The translations under genes were made by a program, and so were the position numbers. Positions 7,127 to 16,780 of a stretch of DNA of 64,000 nt are shown piece after piece. The notes under the pieces were generated by a model. The model saw only the letters and a program-made list of their open reading frames with translations. It was not told where the DNA came from and did not search any database. Source of the stretch: Bernardetia sp. MNP-M8 (lineage in GTDB: Bacteria; Bacteroidota; Bacteroidia; Cytophagales; Bernardetiaceae); assembly GCF_037126285.1 (NCBI RefSeq), contig NZ_CP147012.1, positions 5,196,001-5,260,000 of the forward strand, given 5' to 3'. The number at the start of each line of letters is the position of its first letter. Position 1 is the first letter of the stretch.

Positions 7127-7336
7127 ATGATAGCAATAGAAAATCAAATCCGTAATTTAATTTATGAACTTTCATATTACCAAAAAGCAGATTTATTGCG
7201 TTTTTTGGAAAGTATGCTTTATGTTCCTGCAAAAACAAATGATTTACTTCAATTTGCTGGTGCGATTGACTTAGAAGATGCCGAACAAATGGAAAGAGTT
7301 ATTGAAGAAGGAAACAAAATAGATGAAGATAGATAA
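7127..7336 (+). CDS. Orphan antitoxin-like small protein
   Basis: This 69-residue acidic protein has a helical N terminus (IRNLIYELSYYQKADLLRFLES) and a tail with LLQFAGAIDLEDAEQMERVI and EEGNKIDEDR. The FAG...D...M...IEEG...D pattern is typical of antitoxin tails that precede a VapC-type toxin in cyanobacteria and Bacteroidota. No toxin follows: the next 190 bp hold a palindromic element and a terminator-like repeat. It may be a solitary antitoxin left after loss of its toxin, in line with the mobile DNA upstream. Confidence 0.6.
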   Translation: MIAIENQIRNLIYELSYYQKADLLRFLESMLYVPAKTNDLLQFAGAIDLEDAEQMERVIEEGNKIDEDR

Positions 7337-7437
7337 ACTTTGTCAGTAGTTTGCCTAAGCAAACTCTGAAAATAGTTTAAGCACATTCTACAACTATTGT
7401 CAAAGTCTGATTACAGACTATTGACAAAGTTTTAACC
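7333..7437. repeat. About 100-bp imperfect palindromic element, copy 1
   Basis: The outer arms AAACTTTGTCAGTAGTTT and ACTATTGACAAAGTTTTAA are roughly complementary, and CAACTATTGTCAAAGT occurs inside. The same ordered blocks appear at 59101-59199. It directly follows the orphan antitoxin. It resembles a small non-autonomous (MITE-like) or terminator-type repeat. Confidence 0.55.
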
Positions 7438-7444
7438 AATAAAA

Positions 7445-7486
7445 ACGCCCTCAAAAGCAAAAAGCCTTTAAGGGAATTTTCAGCAT
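7445..7486. repeat. Intact copy of the terminator-like repeat hit by IS copy A
   Basis: The sequence from CCCTCAAAAG through CTTTAAGGGAATTTTCAG matches the flanks of IS copy A once the IS and one TTTAAG are removed. It therefore shows what the unoccupied target looked like. Confidence 0.7.
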
Positions 7487-7533
7487 AAAAAAGCTACGTA
7501 ATTAATTTATCACTAATCACTTACAACTTATCA

Positions 7534-10500
7534 CTATTTCGTTACTTCCAACATTTCTTTTACAGCTCCTTCAAGCTGCTCATCTTTTCCTTCACTTTGT
7601 GGCGTAGGATTATTTTTGATTTCAATATCTGGAATAAGCTCTGTATTTTCCATATATTTTCCGTCAGTACGAATAATTCCTACTTGTGGAATACCAAAAA
7701 CAATCGTTGGGTCAATCAAACGCTCCCACCAAACAGCCGTTCCTGTTCCTGCAACTGGCATACCGATAAGTTTACCAATTTGAAGGTGTTGATAGACATA
7801 AGGAAAAATATTAGCATCCGAATAATTGCCTTCATTCATCAAAACAGTAGAAGGTTTGTTCCATTTATACATCGGTTCTGTACCTATTTTTTCTCCTCTT
7901 GGCACGATTTCAAAATACTGTTTTCCACTAAGGAAAGTAGCCAAGTCGTCGTGTAACCAACCACCACCATTAAAACGAGTATCTACAATCAAGGCTTTTT
8001 TGTTGCCATGACGGCCCAAAGCCTCCGAAAATAGCTCTCTGAAACTATCGCTATTCATTCCTCTAACGTGAACATAACCGACTTTTCCATCAGATATTTT
8101 TTCGGTTTCTTCTCTACGAGTGTTTACCCAACGCTCATACAAAAGCTGACGTTCTTCCCAAGTTTGGATAGGCAAAACAATGACTTCTTTTGTAGCATTT
8201 GTTTTTGCATCCAAAATAGTAAGAAGTGTTCTTTCATCTGCTTTACGGTTCAGAAGAGAATGATAATTCATTGTAGGCGTGATTTCTACACCGTCAATTT
8301 TTTGAATAATATCACCTGCTGCAATATCTTTATTTGCTTTTTGCAATGGACTTTTATTCAAAACTTCAGCTATTTTCAATCCATTTCCTTTGTACGAATC
8401 ATCATAAAAAGCACCTAAAACGGCTGTCATATCTCCATTTGGGTCAGAATGACGGTAACGAGTTCCTGTGTGTGAAGCATTGAGTTCTCCCAAAAGTTCG
8501 CTTCCCATTTCTGCAAAATCATAATTATTGTTGATATGAGGTAAGAAACGAGCGTATTCTTTTTTATAAAAATCCCAATCTACACCATGAATATCTGTAA
8601 CATAGAATTTTTCACGTACTTGTCTCCACATGTGTTCAAACATATATTCACGCTCTGCTGCTGCATTGAGTTGCATTTTGGCATCAATAGAAACTGGTTT
8701 TGGTGTGTTGGTAGCCAAATCTATTTTCTGAATGCTTCCATTGGCTAATAAAAACAAGTTTTTACCTTCTTTATCCATTGTTAGACTTCCACCTCTTACG
8801 CCTAGTTTTAAGACAAGTTTTGTTTCTTTTTCTCTCAAATCTTCTACCCAAAGGTCTGCGCCTTTTTCGAAAGAAGTCAGATAATACAATTTGTCACCTT
8901 TTGGACTTAAAGCAGCATCACTCATTTGTGAAGCGTGGCTAGTTAGGCGTTCTTTTCGGTCTTCAAAACCTGCCCAATCAAAAGTCAAAGGTTCTACTTT
9001 TTCGTCTTTCTTGTCTTTTTCGTCTTTATCATCTTCTTTCTTGTCTTCGTCCTTTTTGTCTTTGTCTTTTCCGTTTAATTCTTCCCAAAGCGTATATTCT
9101 TCTTTTGACATCGTGAATTTTTTCCACTCATCTTCTTCAAAAAACTGAATATAGGCATCGTATTCAGAACCCCAACTTCCATGAGAGCGCAAACCTTCTT
9201 TATCAGATAACCAATAAAAAGCCTTACCATTCATTGCAAAACGAGGAGCAGCATCATTATAACCACTTTGAGTAAGATTTTTGATAGCCTCTTTTCCTGT
9301 TGCAGCAATTAAACCCACTTGAGGAATCCACGCTTTATTTGGTTCATACGTAATCAAAAACCACTTTGAATCTGGAGACCACGCATAATATTGGTCGCCA
9401 TCAGCATACGAATACGAAAGTTTGTCAGTAACAGTACGCACTTCTTTTGAAGCCAAATTAATTACTTTCAATGCTTTACGGTCTTCTATATAAGCAACTT
9501 CTTTTCCGTCAGGAGAAAATAAAGGCTGAAAAGATTCATTTTTATTGTTGGTAAGTTGTGTTTCATTCAAAACTGTACTTGCATAAAAATATTTCTCTTC
9601 TTCTCTTCCTAATTTAGCTTGATAAACATTCCAGCTTCCATTTCTTTCTGCCGAATAAATCAACGATTTTCCATCAGGAGAAAAATCTACATTGCGTTCT
9701 TGTTCTGCTGTATTTGTGATTTGTTTGGTATAACCATTTTCTACTGCTGTTACGAAAACTTCGCCACGCACAATAAAAGCGATTTCTTTTCCAGTGCTAG
9801 AAACTGCCATATCTGTAATTCCACCTTTCAAGTTTTTATATTCGATAGCATTGTAACGATTATCTTGAGCAATTTGAATAGCAATTTTTTTAGGCTCTGA
9901 ACCATCTTTCATCGTATAAATCTCGCCATTATAGCCAAAACACAACGTTTTATCATTTGATGAAGAAAGAAAACGAACAGGATGATTTTCTAAGTTTGTA
10001 ACCTTTGTTTGTACACTTGGATTAGCAGCAGACATTTTAAAGATATTCATAGAAACTTTATCATTATCAACGCCTCCTTTTTCACTCAAAAAATAAACAT
10101 CATCACCTACCCAAACAGGATTACGGTCTTCTTCTAAATTTCTTGTAAGTTGAGTATGTTTTTTAGTAGCCATATCATAGACCCAAATATCTCTTGCAAC
10201 GCTTGAAACGTGGTGTTTTCTCCATTCATTTTCATAGCCTTTACGGTCTTCATAAACGAGTTTGTTACCTGCTGCATTCAGATTTCCTTTTTGAGTAACT
10301 TCATTGATAACCATTTCTGGACGTGTTTTTCCATCAATAGCTACTTTATAAAGCTGTTCGAAACCCCCAAACGGAAAAGCGACATCACTTTTTGTAGGCA
10401 TACGGTACGCATTGAAATAAACAAATTTTCCATCAGGTGAAAAAGCCACAGGCGTATCATCAGAAGAATGAATTGTAAGTCGTTTTGGCTCTCCTCCGTC

Positions 10501-10839
10501 TGCACTCATCAAGAAAATATCTTTATTTCCGAAACGGTCAGAAGCAAATGCCATCATTTTGCCATCTGGCGACCAAACAGGATTTACATCATAGGCTTCA
10601 TGCAAAGTAAGCAAAGAAGCACGTCCTCCATTTGCATCTACTTTATAAATATCACCTTTGTAGCAAAAAGCAATATTTTGTCCGTTGGGAGAAATAGCTG
10701 AATAACGCATCCAAAGTGGATTCTCATTATCTGTTGTTGTTTGCGTATTCTGTGTGTCAGTCTGTGCCAAAACAGGAAAAGTCAGCAGCAAAGCAAAAGC
10801 TGCCAAAATCCATTTTGACGACTTGGTAAGTGTGTTCAT
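7534..10839 (-). CDS. Tricorn-like S41 protease with beta-propeller and PDZ domain
   Basis: The 1101-residue protein starts with a signal peptide (KSSKWILAAFALLLTFPVLA) and is exported. Repeated WSPDG/FSPDGK blades (about 40-480) form TolB/tricorn-type propellers; a Lys/Asp-rich insert follows at about 600-630. A PDZ domain (AEVLNKSPLQ...GDIIQKIDGVE, about 835-890) leads to a C-terminal S41 protease with TRFNGGGW and NEGNYSDA, the latter carrying the probable nucleophilic serine. Tricorn relatives degrade peptides; this one likely works in the periplasm. It stands alone on the minus strand. A -7 box (CAAATATA on the plus strand, 10924-10931) lies 85 bp upstream. Confidence 0.92.
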   Translation of the reverse strand: MNTLTKSSKWILAAFALLLTFPVLAQTDTQNTQTTTDNENPLWMRYSAISPNGQNIAFCYKGDIYKVDANGGRASLLTLHEAYDVNPVWSPDGKMMAFASDRFGNKDIFLMSADGGEPKRLTIHSSDDTPVAFSPDGKFVYFNAYRMPTKSDVAFPFGGFEQLYKVAIDGKTRPEMVINEVTQKGNLNAAGNKLVYEDRKGYENEWRKHHVSSVARDIWVYDMATKKHTQLTRNLEEDRNPVWVGDDVYFLSEKGGVDNDKVSMNIFKMSAANPSVQTKVTNLENHPVRFLSSSNDKTLCFGYNGEIYTMKDGSEPKKIAIQIAQDNRYNAIEYKNLKGGITDMAVSSTGKEIAFIVRGEVFVTAVENGYTKQITNTAEQERNVDFSPDGKSLIYSAERNGSWNVYQAKLGREEEKYFYASTVLNETQLTNNKNESFQPLFSPDGKEVAYIEDRKALKVINLASKEVRTVTDKLSYSYADGDQYYAWSPDSKWFLITYEPNKAWIPQVGLIAATGKEAIKNLTQSGYNDAAPRFAMNGKAFYWLSDKEGLRSHGSWGSEYDAYIQFFEEDEWKKFTMSKEEYTLWEELNGKDKDKKDEDKKEDDKDEKDKKDEKVEPLTFDWAGFEDRKERLTSHASQMSDAALSPKGDKLYYLTSFEKGADLWVEDLREKETKLVLKLGVRGGSLTMDKEGKNLFLLANGSIQKIDLATNTPKPVSIDAKMQLNAAAEREYMFEHMWRQVREKFYVTDIHGVDWDFYKKEYARFLPHINNNYDFAEMGSELLGELNASHTGTRYRHSDPNGDMTAVLGAFYDDSYKGNGLKIAEVLNKSPLQKANKDIAAGDIIQKIDGVEITPTMNYHSLLNRKADERTLLTILDAKTNATKEVIVLPIQTWEERQLLYERWVNTRREETEKISDGKVGYVHVRGMNSDSFRELFSEALGRHGNKKALIVDTRFNGGGWLHDDLATFLSGKQYFEIVPRGEKIGTEPMYKWNKPSTVLMNEGNYSDANIFPYVYQHLQIGKLIGMPVAGTGTAVWWERLIDPTIVFGIPQVGIIRTDGKYMENTELIPDIEIKNNPTPQSEGKDEQLEGAVKEMLEVTK

Positions 10840-10923
10840 AAAAAAATAAATTGTGTGTATGAAATATTAGATCCTAATAGTTTTTAAAATCCTTAGGGTC
10901 TAAAGTATAAAAACAGTAAGTAA

Positions 10924-10931
10924 CAAATATA
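10924..10931 (-). promoter_or_regulatory. Candidate -7 box of the tricorn-like gene
   Basis: On the minus strand this reads TATATTTG, a match to TAnnTTTG, 85 bp before the ATG. A matching -33 TTG at the usual distance was not seen. Confidence 0.4.
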
Positions 10932-11040
10932 CTTTCAGACTTACAAATTGTGCTTTATTAAGATAGAAATTAACTTTTTTTGTGTAACAATTTTAAATCC
11001 GTTTGAATGTTCTTTTCCCCCATTCGTTTTTTATACAAAT

Positions 11041-11130
11041 AATAAACCTTATTACGGTTTATATTAAGGTAGTTAAGACTTCCAGTCTGAACATCAAAAA
11101 CAGTATTTTATCAAATTCAACAGTCTTCCA
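11041..11130 (+). repeat. Interspersed repeat family, member 1
   Basis: It begins AATAAACCTTATTACGG and ends AAATTCAACAGTCTTCC, and matches 37081-37171 almost base by base. The terminal palindrome of the family (CAGTCTGGAAGACTG) is truncated here to its first half. Confidence 0.75.
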
Positions 11131-11572
11131 AAACTTTGAGTTACTAAACAAAATACACAATGAGCTATTTTAGATAGTACAATTTGTTAGCTAACATAGA
11201 GGTTGCGACTTTTTTTAATGCAATTTATTTTTAAAACTAAAAAAGATAAAAATTAGATATAATTAAAAATAGGACTTTAGTAATTAACATTTTATCAATA
11301 ATGTAGTGCAATTTTTACCTACAGTTTTTGTTTTTGATATTTTTCTACTTAAAAAAGTAGTGAAAATATTATTCATTTATCATAAACAACTGTTAATCAG
11401 TAAATAAATAATTTTATTTTCTTTTGAAATTATTTTTTCAAAAATTCAAACAAAGTACACCCAAATTTCATTTTACTTCAATATTTGAGTATATTTAATA
11501 CAAACTCTCTCCTTTGCTGTTTTTTATAAATAGTTGTTTTTCATTTTTTTTACAATTAACTTTTTTCTAACT

Positions 11573-14500
11573 ATGTTACGACATTTAACAAAAATCAAAT
11601 CAATATCTTCAAAAAGTCCTTTTAAATACTTAAAATGGAAAGTTCTAAGTGTAATAATCCTCTTATTTTTTAGTTCAACAGCCATTTTTGCCCAAAACCG
11701 TTATGTAGCCACTACAGGTAGTAATGCAGGTGCTAATGATTGTACAACACTTGGTTCTCCCTGTCAGACAATTGCTTATGCAATAACTCAAGCAAATACT
11801 GGTGATCAAATAAATGTCGCAGCAGGAACATATACAGCAAATAATACCATTATTACTAAAGAAGTTTCTATAGTAGGCACAGGAAATGGAACAAATCCTG
11901 CCATAGATGTAATCATTGATCCTGCTAATAATTCAAGTACTGGTTTTAATGTACAAGCCTCTAATGTAACCATTCGCAATATGCGTATTCAAGGTGCAGG
12001 CTATGGAATACAAATAAGTGATGTAACTGTAAGCGATATTCTTTTAGAAGATTTAGCTGTTACTAATCATAATAACATCGGGATTTTTGTTCAATCCCAA
12101 GCTACTGGTGGAATAGGTATTGATAATGTAACAATAAATAACTCTACTTTTTCAGCAAATGGAACAGGAGATCCAGGAAATGGAGATATTTCTTTCTTTA
12201 AATTTAATAGAAATGCTAGTCTTTCTAATATCACAGTAACTGATGGAACAGGACATATAGGACTTCAAATAAGAGGTTGGGACAATGGAAGTGCAAACCC
12301 TATTTTGCGTTACGCAAGTTTTTTACCTGCTGGAGTTGTTGCACTAAATAATGTCAGTATAGAAGGAAGTTATAAACGACTTTCTTCTCCTACAACAATT
12401 GCTGGAGCTCCTATGTATATTTCAGGTTATTCTTCTGATTTGGACAATATCTCCTTCACAGATGTAGAACTTACTTCAGTAGCTTCAGATAATACCTATT
12501 TAAGAGCCTGTCTGTATGTTTCAGAGATGATTGCAACACAAAATCTTAATTTAGGAAATACTAAATTTACTTTAAAAGGGATTACACCATTTGCTCCTAC
12601 TACCAATAATGGATATATATTTAATAACACTCAAGTAATTTATATTAATGCCACAGCTTCTCCTTTTTATTTTGAACTTCTTTTATTAAATAAAAATGAT
12701 TTTGCTCAAGCTTTTTTTATAGAAGATTATATTCTTCATGGAACAGATGCAAATTATATAACTGATGCAAACCCATTTTCTTCTTTGGGTGGTTTTGTAG
12801 AGTTTAATACAGGACATGCATATACTACTCTTAATTCTTTTGCTATAGGACTAAATACTGAACCAAATATTGGTCGTGCTGTTGAGTGTGTTCAAGATGG
12901 TTTTACTATTGTAATTCAAAAAAATGGACTCAATGCTCTAGGAAATCCATACGATGAATATGCACTTCCTTTTACTGTAAACAAAACACTTACTTTTCAA
13001 ACAGATGCAGCCAATTATAAAGAAACAACTATCAAAGATATTACAATGGATGGAACAGGGAAAACGCTTACTTTTGAAGGTAATTTTGGTATTTCTGAAA
13101 AATTATCTATGCAAGATGGAGATGTAGTTGTGCCAGTAGGAGCTAATTTTGCGCTTCGCTCAACTGCTACTAATACAGCATTGATATTTAATGCTTCACC
13201 TATCAATACTGTTCAAGGTAATGTAATTGCAGAAAGATACATTCCTCAATCTTCGACTATTCCTAGCTTTGGAGGTGGTGGATATGACGCTCAAGCATAT
13301 CATTTGTTTTCTTCACCTTTTTCTGATGCAACTATTTCACAGTTTGGAGATGATATGAGTTTGGTTTTAAATACGGCTTATAATACAGCTCCAGAACCTG
13401 CTTTTGTACGTCCTTTTCCTAACTTTTTTCAGTTTGAAGAAACAAACAACAACGTAATAACTAGTGCGTATTACAATGCTTTTATTTCTAATTATAAAGT
13501 TCCTACCACTCCGAACTTGTTACCTGCAAAAGGTTATCAAGCTAATATTGCTACTCAACAAATTATTGATTTGAATGGAACATTGAATAATGGAACTCAA
13601 TCTATTGGGGTTACAAATAGTGGTGGACAAGGTTATAATTTGATTGGAAATCCTTATCCTTCTCCTATTTCTTGGACTGCTTTATACAATTTGAATAATA
13701 CGCTCTTGAGTTCTGAGGTACAGTTTGATATTCCTGTTAGTCAGTACAACGGAAATTTTGCAAGTTATACAGCTAGTGGAGTAAGCAATAATGGAGGTAC
13801 AAATGAAATTGCTTCTATGCAAGGATTTTTTGTAAGAGCAAACACATCAGGAACAGTAAACATAGATAATTCGATTCGTTTAACAACAGATGCTCGTTTC
13901 TATAAAACTACAGGTATAGAAAACACTAAACAAGGTTTGATTCGTTTAGCGATTGAAAAAGGAGGAATGGCAGATGAAACAACTATTTACTTTCAAGAAG
14001 GAGCTACACCAAATTACGATAATGGATTTGATGCAGGTAAACTGCATAAAATGAACAGTAAATTTTCTACTCTTTATTCGTATAATGAAAATGAAGAACA
14101 AACAGAGTATTTTTCTATTAACGGTTTAGGTAATTTTGATAAAGAACAAAAACTTCCTTTAGCCATGAATATTGTAGTAGAAGGGGAATATCAAATTTCT
14201 CTGCGTACCTTAAAATATTTTCATTCTAGCCATGAAGTTTATTTATATGATTCACTTACCAATACTTTACACAATTTGCGTCAAGATGGAAATTATAAAT
14301 TTAGTGTAAAAGCAGGAACAGAAATAAAACGTTTTGTTCTTTTATTTAAAGCAGATGCAAGTAAAGACTTCTTCAAAAATGAAAAAGTAGTAGTTTATCC
14401 AAATCCAACTTCAAATGAGTTTTCGTATAGCCTAAAAACAGAACGAGAAGGAAACTGTACTGTTCGTTTGTTTGATGCAACAGGAAAACTAATTATTGAA

Positions 14501-14629
14501 GAAAACAAAACCAAAGAAGGAGCATTTTTAGAAGGAACAATAAACTTACAAAATCAACCTCTAGGATTGTATTTACTTCAGGTTTCTGATTCTGAAAAGA
14601 CAAGTACTGTACGTATTGTTAAAGAATAA
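11573..14629 (+). CDS. Large secreted beta-helix protein with T9SS sorting domain
   Basis: The start is taken as ATG at 11573 rather than an upstream in-frame TTG at 11534, because the ATG places a classic signal peptide (WKVLSVIILLFFSSTAIFAQ) near the N terminus; the protein is then 1018 residues. Mature residues begin NRYVATTGSNAG and run into a right-handed parallel beta-helix (Pel/DUF1565 type; repeated GTGNGT, NVTIRNMRIQGAGYGIQI). The middle region is Ser/Thr/Asn-rich. The end (KVVVYPNPTSNEFSYSL ... GLYLLQVSD ... VRIVKE) is a type IX secretion C-terminal domain, so the protein is exported to the cell surface. Substrate and function are unknown. A hairpin terminator follows at 14717-14762. 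Confidence 0.88.
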   Translation: MLRHLTKIKSISSKSPFKYLKWKVLSVIILLFFSSTAIFAQNRYVATTGSNAGANDCTTLGSPCQTIAYAITQANTGDQINVAAGTYTANNTIITKEVSIVGTGNGTNPAIDVIIDPANNSSTGFNVQASNVTIRNMRIQGAGYGIQISDVTVSDILLEDLAVTNHNNIGIFVQSQATGGIGIDNVTINNSTFSANGTGDPGNGDISFFKFNRNASLSNITVTDGTGHIGLQIRGWDNGSANPILRYASFLPAGVVALNNVSIEGSYKRLSSPTTIAGAPMYISGYSSDLDNISFTDVELTSVASDNTYLRACLYVSEMIATQNLNLGNTKFTLKGITPFAPTTNNGYIFNNTQVIYINATASPFYFELLLLNKNDFAQAFFIEDYILHGTDANYITDANPFSSLGGFVEFNTGHAYTTLNSFAIGLNTEPNIGRAVECVQDGFTIVIQKNGLNALGNPYDEYALPFTVNKTLTFQTDAANYKETTIKDITMDGTGKTLTFEGNFGISEKLSMQDGDVVVPVGANFALRSTATNTALIFNASPINTVQGNVIAERYIPQSSTIPSFGGGGYDAQAYHLFSSPFSDATISQFGDDMSLVLNTAYNTAPEPAFVRPFPNFFQFEETNNNVITSAYYNAFISNYKVPTTPNLLPAKGYQANIATQQIIDLNGTLNNGTQSIGVTNSGGQGYNLIGNPYPSPISWTALYNLNNTLLSSEVQFDIPVSQYNGNFASYTASGVSNNGGTNEIASMQGFFVRANTSGTVNIDNSIRLTTDARFYKTTGIENTKQGLIRLAIEKGGMADETTIYFQEGATPNYDNGFDAGKLHKMNSKFSTLYSYNENEEQTEYFSINGLGNFDKEQKLPLAMNIVVEGEYQISLRTLKYFHSSHEVYLYDSLTNTLHNLRQDGNYKFSVKAGTEIKRFVLLFKADASKDFFKNEKVVVYPNPTSNEFSYSLKTEREGNCTVRLFDATGKLIIEENKTKEGAFLEGTINLQNQPLGLYLLQVSDSEKTSTVRIVKE

Positions 14630-14716
14630 GCAAAGCAATCTTGTAATAAAATAAGACTCTTACCTAGTATTGGACTGATAATATAATACCTTTGTATTTA
14701 TCTTCTATGAGGTTGT

Positions 14717-14762
14717 AAAAGGAGGTAAAAAGTTTTGTGTAGAGCTTTTTGCCTCTTTTTTG
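14717..14762 (+). terminator. Terminator of the T9SS cargo gene
   Basis: GAGGTAAAAAG (14722-14732) pairs with CTTTTTGCCTC (14745-14755) with one G-T pair, followed by T6. It lies 90 bp past the stop. The rest of the 14630-15083 gap has no recognisable feature. Confidence 0.7.
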
Positions 14763-15083
14763 ATTATGTATCCATTCAAAACAAATTACATAAAAGGGGA
14801 ATTTTTCTTTTAACTAACTTCTCCATAAAGACCAAATTCTTGTGTATTACTTTGTGTATTGCTAACTTCACAAAATTCATCTGTATAAATCAAAAATCCC
14901 AATTGAATAGAAGAATTCTGTTTATATTTTTAATATTGTTGGTGTATTAGTACAGCGTTTCAAAGGTTTTACAATATTTTTTGTGCAACTCCTCAGAGTT
15001 GAACGAAACACTTCCTCAGAAGCATGATTCAAGCAAATAAATCAGTCCAAAATCTGATAAATCGTATTTTATGTTTACACTTT

Positions 15084-15515
15084 TCAATGATTTAGACTGT
15101 TTTGCATTTCTTCAACTAATTTATCTAAACACTCTTCAGCTTCTTCCAATGAAGAGAGTTTAATAACTGGAAGTTGCGAACGTTCTGTAATTCTATTTGC
15201 TTGTAGATTTGCAATGTCATTGATAGGCATAATTTCAGCTACTTTAAAAAGTCCATTATCAATTAAATATTTTTGAGTTTCTTCATGGAGTTTTTCCACA
15301 CTAACTGCATGAGGTAACATAGTAAGAGTATCTGAAATAATTGTAAAATTAGGCTGTAAATAAGAAATAGCTTCTTTCCAATCTAACAGATAATTTGTTA
15401 GAAGAGTATTTTTGTCCCAATGCCCACGGATACAAAAATAAACTCTATTTTTTGCAATATCAATTTCCAAAGAATAAGCATCTGTATTAACTATCTGTTT
15501 GCGTTCTTGTTTCAT
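15084..15515 (-). CDS. Hypothetical protein, possibly SpoIIAA/STAS-like
   Basis: The 143-residue soluble protein alternates predicted strands and helices: LEIDIAKNRVYFCIRGHWD, a helix DWKEAISYL, TIISDTLTML, a helix VEKLHEETQKYL and KVAEIMPINDIA. This order, with a GxW after the second strand and a D in the third, is like the SpoIIAA/STAS-like family found in Bacteroidota. No catalytic residues are evident. It is transcribed alone on the minus strand. The family assignment is by pattern only. Confidence 0.5.
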   Translation of the reverse strand: MKQERKQIVNTDAYSLEIDIAKNRVYFCIRGHWDKNTLLTNYLLDWKEAISYLQPNFTIISDTLTMLPHAVSVEKLHEETQKYLIDNGLFKVAEIMPINDIANLQANRITERSQLPVIKLSSLEEAEECLDKLVEEMQNSLNH

Positions 15516-15680
15516 TTTATGTGTTGTAATAATTCCTCTTTATAATATAGAAACACTAAATCTATTGGCTTGTCTTAAACAAAAATACATAAGAATAAGC
15601 TATCCATCATCATATTGTTTAATAATTTTAACAAAAAAATACACAAATTAAGCACTAAAACTAAACATCTATCTTTTTAT

Positions 15681-15717
15681 AAAAAAAGAAACCTGATTGT
15701 TCAAGTTTCTTTTTTTT
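15681..15717 (-). terminator. Terminator of the universal stress protein gene
   Basis: AAAAAAAGAAAC (15681-15692) pairs with GTTTCTTTTTTT (15705-15716). On the minus strand it ends in a long U tract, 20 bp past the stop of the Usp gene. Confidence 0.75.
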
Positions 15718-15736
15718 AAGTAAGAAATATTAAATC

Positions 15737-16585
15737 TTAAAATTCCATTTTATCAGCAGCTTTCATAATTAAAAGAGGACTTTCTGCATGGTGTGCCATT
15801 TTTTTGGTAACACTATGACCAAAAATACGCTGTACAAAATCACGCTCACGACGAAGCATTACCAATAGAGTAAGAGGATTTTCTTCTATATAGTCTAATA
15901 ACGTATTTTCTACTCTATCTTTATCGCTTTTAGAAACAACTTTAAATTCTACTTGCTGATTTTCTGTACTTTCATTTTTATATTCTTGTGCAAAACTTTC
16001 GAACTTTGAGTTTGTTTCACCATCTTTTTCTATATGGATACATTGTAGTTTTGCTTTGAAATCTGTAGCTAATCCTTTCAAATAATTTAAAACTCCTCTA
16101 TCATCTGCAATAAGAGAAGTGGCATAAACTATTCTTTCGTATGTTCCTTTTTGACTTTCTTCTGGAACAATAACTACAGGACAAGACGCATCATTAATAA
16201 TTTTACCAGCAACACTACCCAAAAACACTTCATTTAATCCACTAGCACCTTTTGTTCCCATAACAATCAAATCAGATTCATATTTTTCTGAATAGAAAAG
16301 AATACGCTGCATAGGGTCACCATCAACCACCAAATGTTCGAAATCTAAATTAGGTTCATTTTCTTTTATGCGCATCACTACTTTATACATATTATCTTCA
16401 GCTTCTTGTTTTCCAAGAGTAACCAATTTTTTTCTACCTGTAAAACTTCCACCACCCATTTGAGGAGGTTGATAAGAGTGAAAAACAATAATTTGTGATT
16501 CTGATGTTTTGGCTAGTTCGATAGCATGACGAAGAGCCTGTAATGAGTTTTCTGAAAAGTCTAAGGGAACAAATATAGTTTGCAT
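15737..16585 (-). CDS. Universal stress protein with two UspA domains
   Basis: The 282-residue cytoplasmic protein contains two tandem Usp folds. The first (1-145) begins TIFVPLDFSENSLQALRHAI and carries the nucleotide-binding motif G-x2-G-x9-G-S (GTKGASGLNEVFLGS), so it probably binds ATP. The second (about 150-282) starts YERIVYATSL and lacks a full motif, ending FGHSVTKKMAHHAESPLLIM, so it is likely degenerate. Proteins of this type are made in stress and growth arrest. The gene stands alone, with its own terminator at 15681-15717. Confidence 0.92.
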   Translation of the reverse strand: MQTIFVPLDFSENSLQALRHAIELAKTSESQIIVFHSYQPPQMGGGSFTGRKKLVTLGKQEAEDNMYKVVMRIKENEPNLDFEHLVVDGDPMQRILFYSEKYESDLIVMGTKGASGLNEVFLGSVAGKIINDASCPVVIVPEESQKGTYERIVYATSLIADDRGVLNYLKGLATDFKAKLQCIHIEKDGETNSKFESFAQEYKNESTENQQVEFKVVSKSDKDRVENTLLDYIEENPLTLLVMLRRERDFVQRIFGHSVTKKMAHHAESPLLIMKAADKMEF

Positions 16586-16762
16586 GAAATAAAATTAGAG
16601 TTTGAAAGGTAGATGATAGAACTTATCAAAAATCTACACTTTTGCTGATAAGGTTATAAAAAATATAACACAAAGTTACTAATAATATCACTTTTTTAAC
16701 TGTAAAAATTTATATTCAGAAGCATTTTCTATAAGAAGATTTTTTTCTCCATTTTCAAGGTT

Positions 16763-16770
16763 TATCTTTG
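16763..16770 (+). promoter_or_regulatory. Candidate -7 box close to the pnuC start
   Basis: TATCTTTG is a full TAnnTTTG match. It is only 11 bp before the TTG at 16781, so a transcript from it would be nearly leaderless for that start or have a roughly 40-nt leader for the TTG at 16817. No -33 TTG is visible. Confidence 0.45.
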
Positions 16771-16780
16771 CTCTTCATTT

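Larger units (their letters stand above)
10840..11572. other. Intergenic region between divergent genes, with repeats
   Basis: About 730 bp of AT-rich DNA with no credible gene. It holds a probable promoter for the protease gene (10924-10931, minus), a 29-bp palindromic repeat at 10871-10899 related to 35363-35391, and a member of a larger interspersed repeat at 11041-11130. The remainder (11131-11572) is very AT-rich and shows nothing identifiable. Confidence 0.6.

Noticed and set aside
8891-9148. An 85-residue Ser/Phe-rich frame opposite the tricorn-like gene
   Set aside because: It is the antisense of the Lys/Asp-rich insert of the protease and has no independent support.
14735-14950. A 71-residue frame after the T9SS cargo gene
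   Set aside because: It overlaps the terminator, starts without ATG and has the Phe/Leu/Ile-rich look of translated AT-rich spacer.
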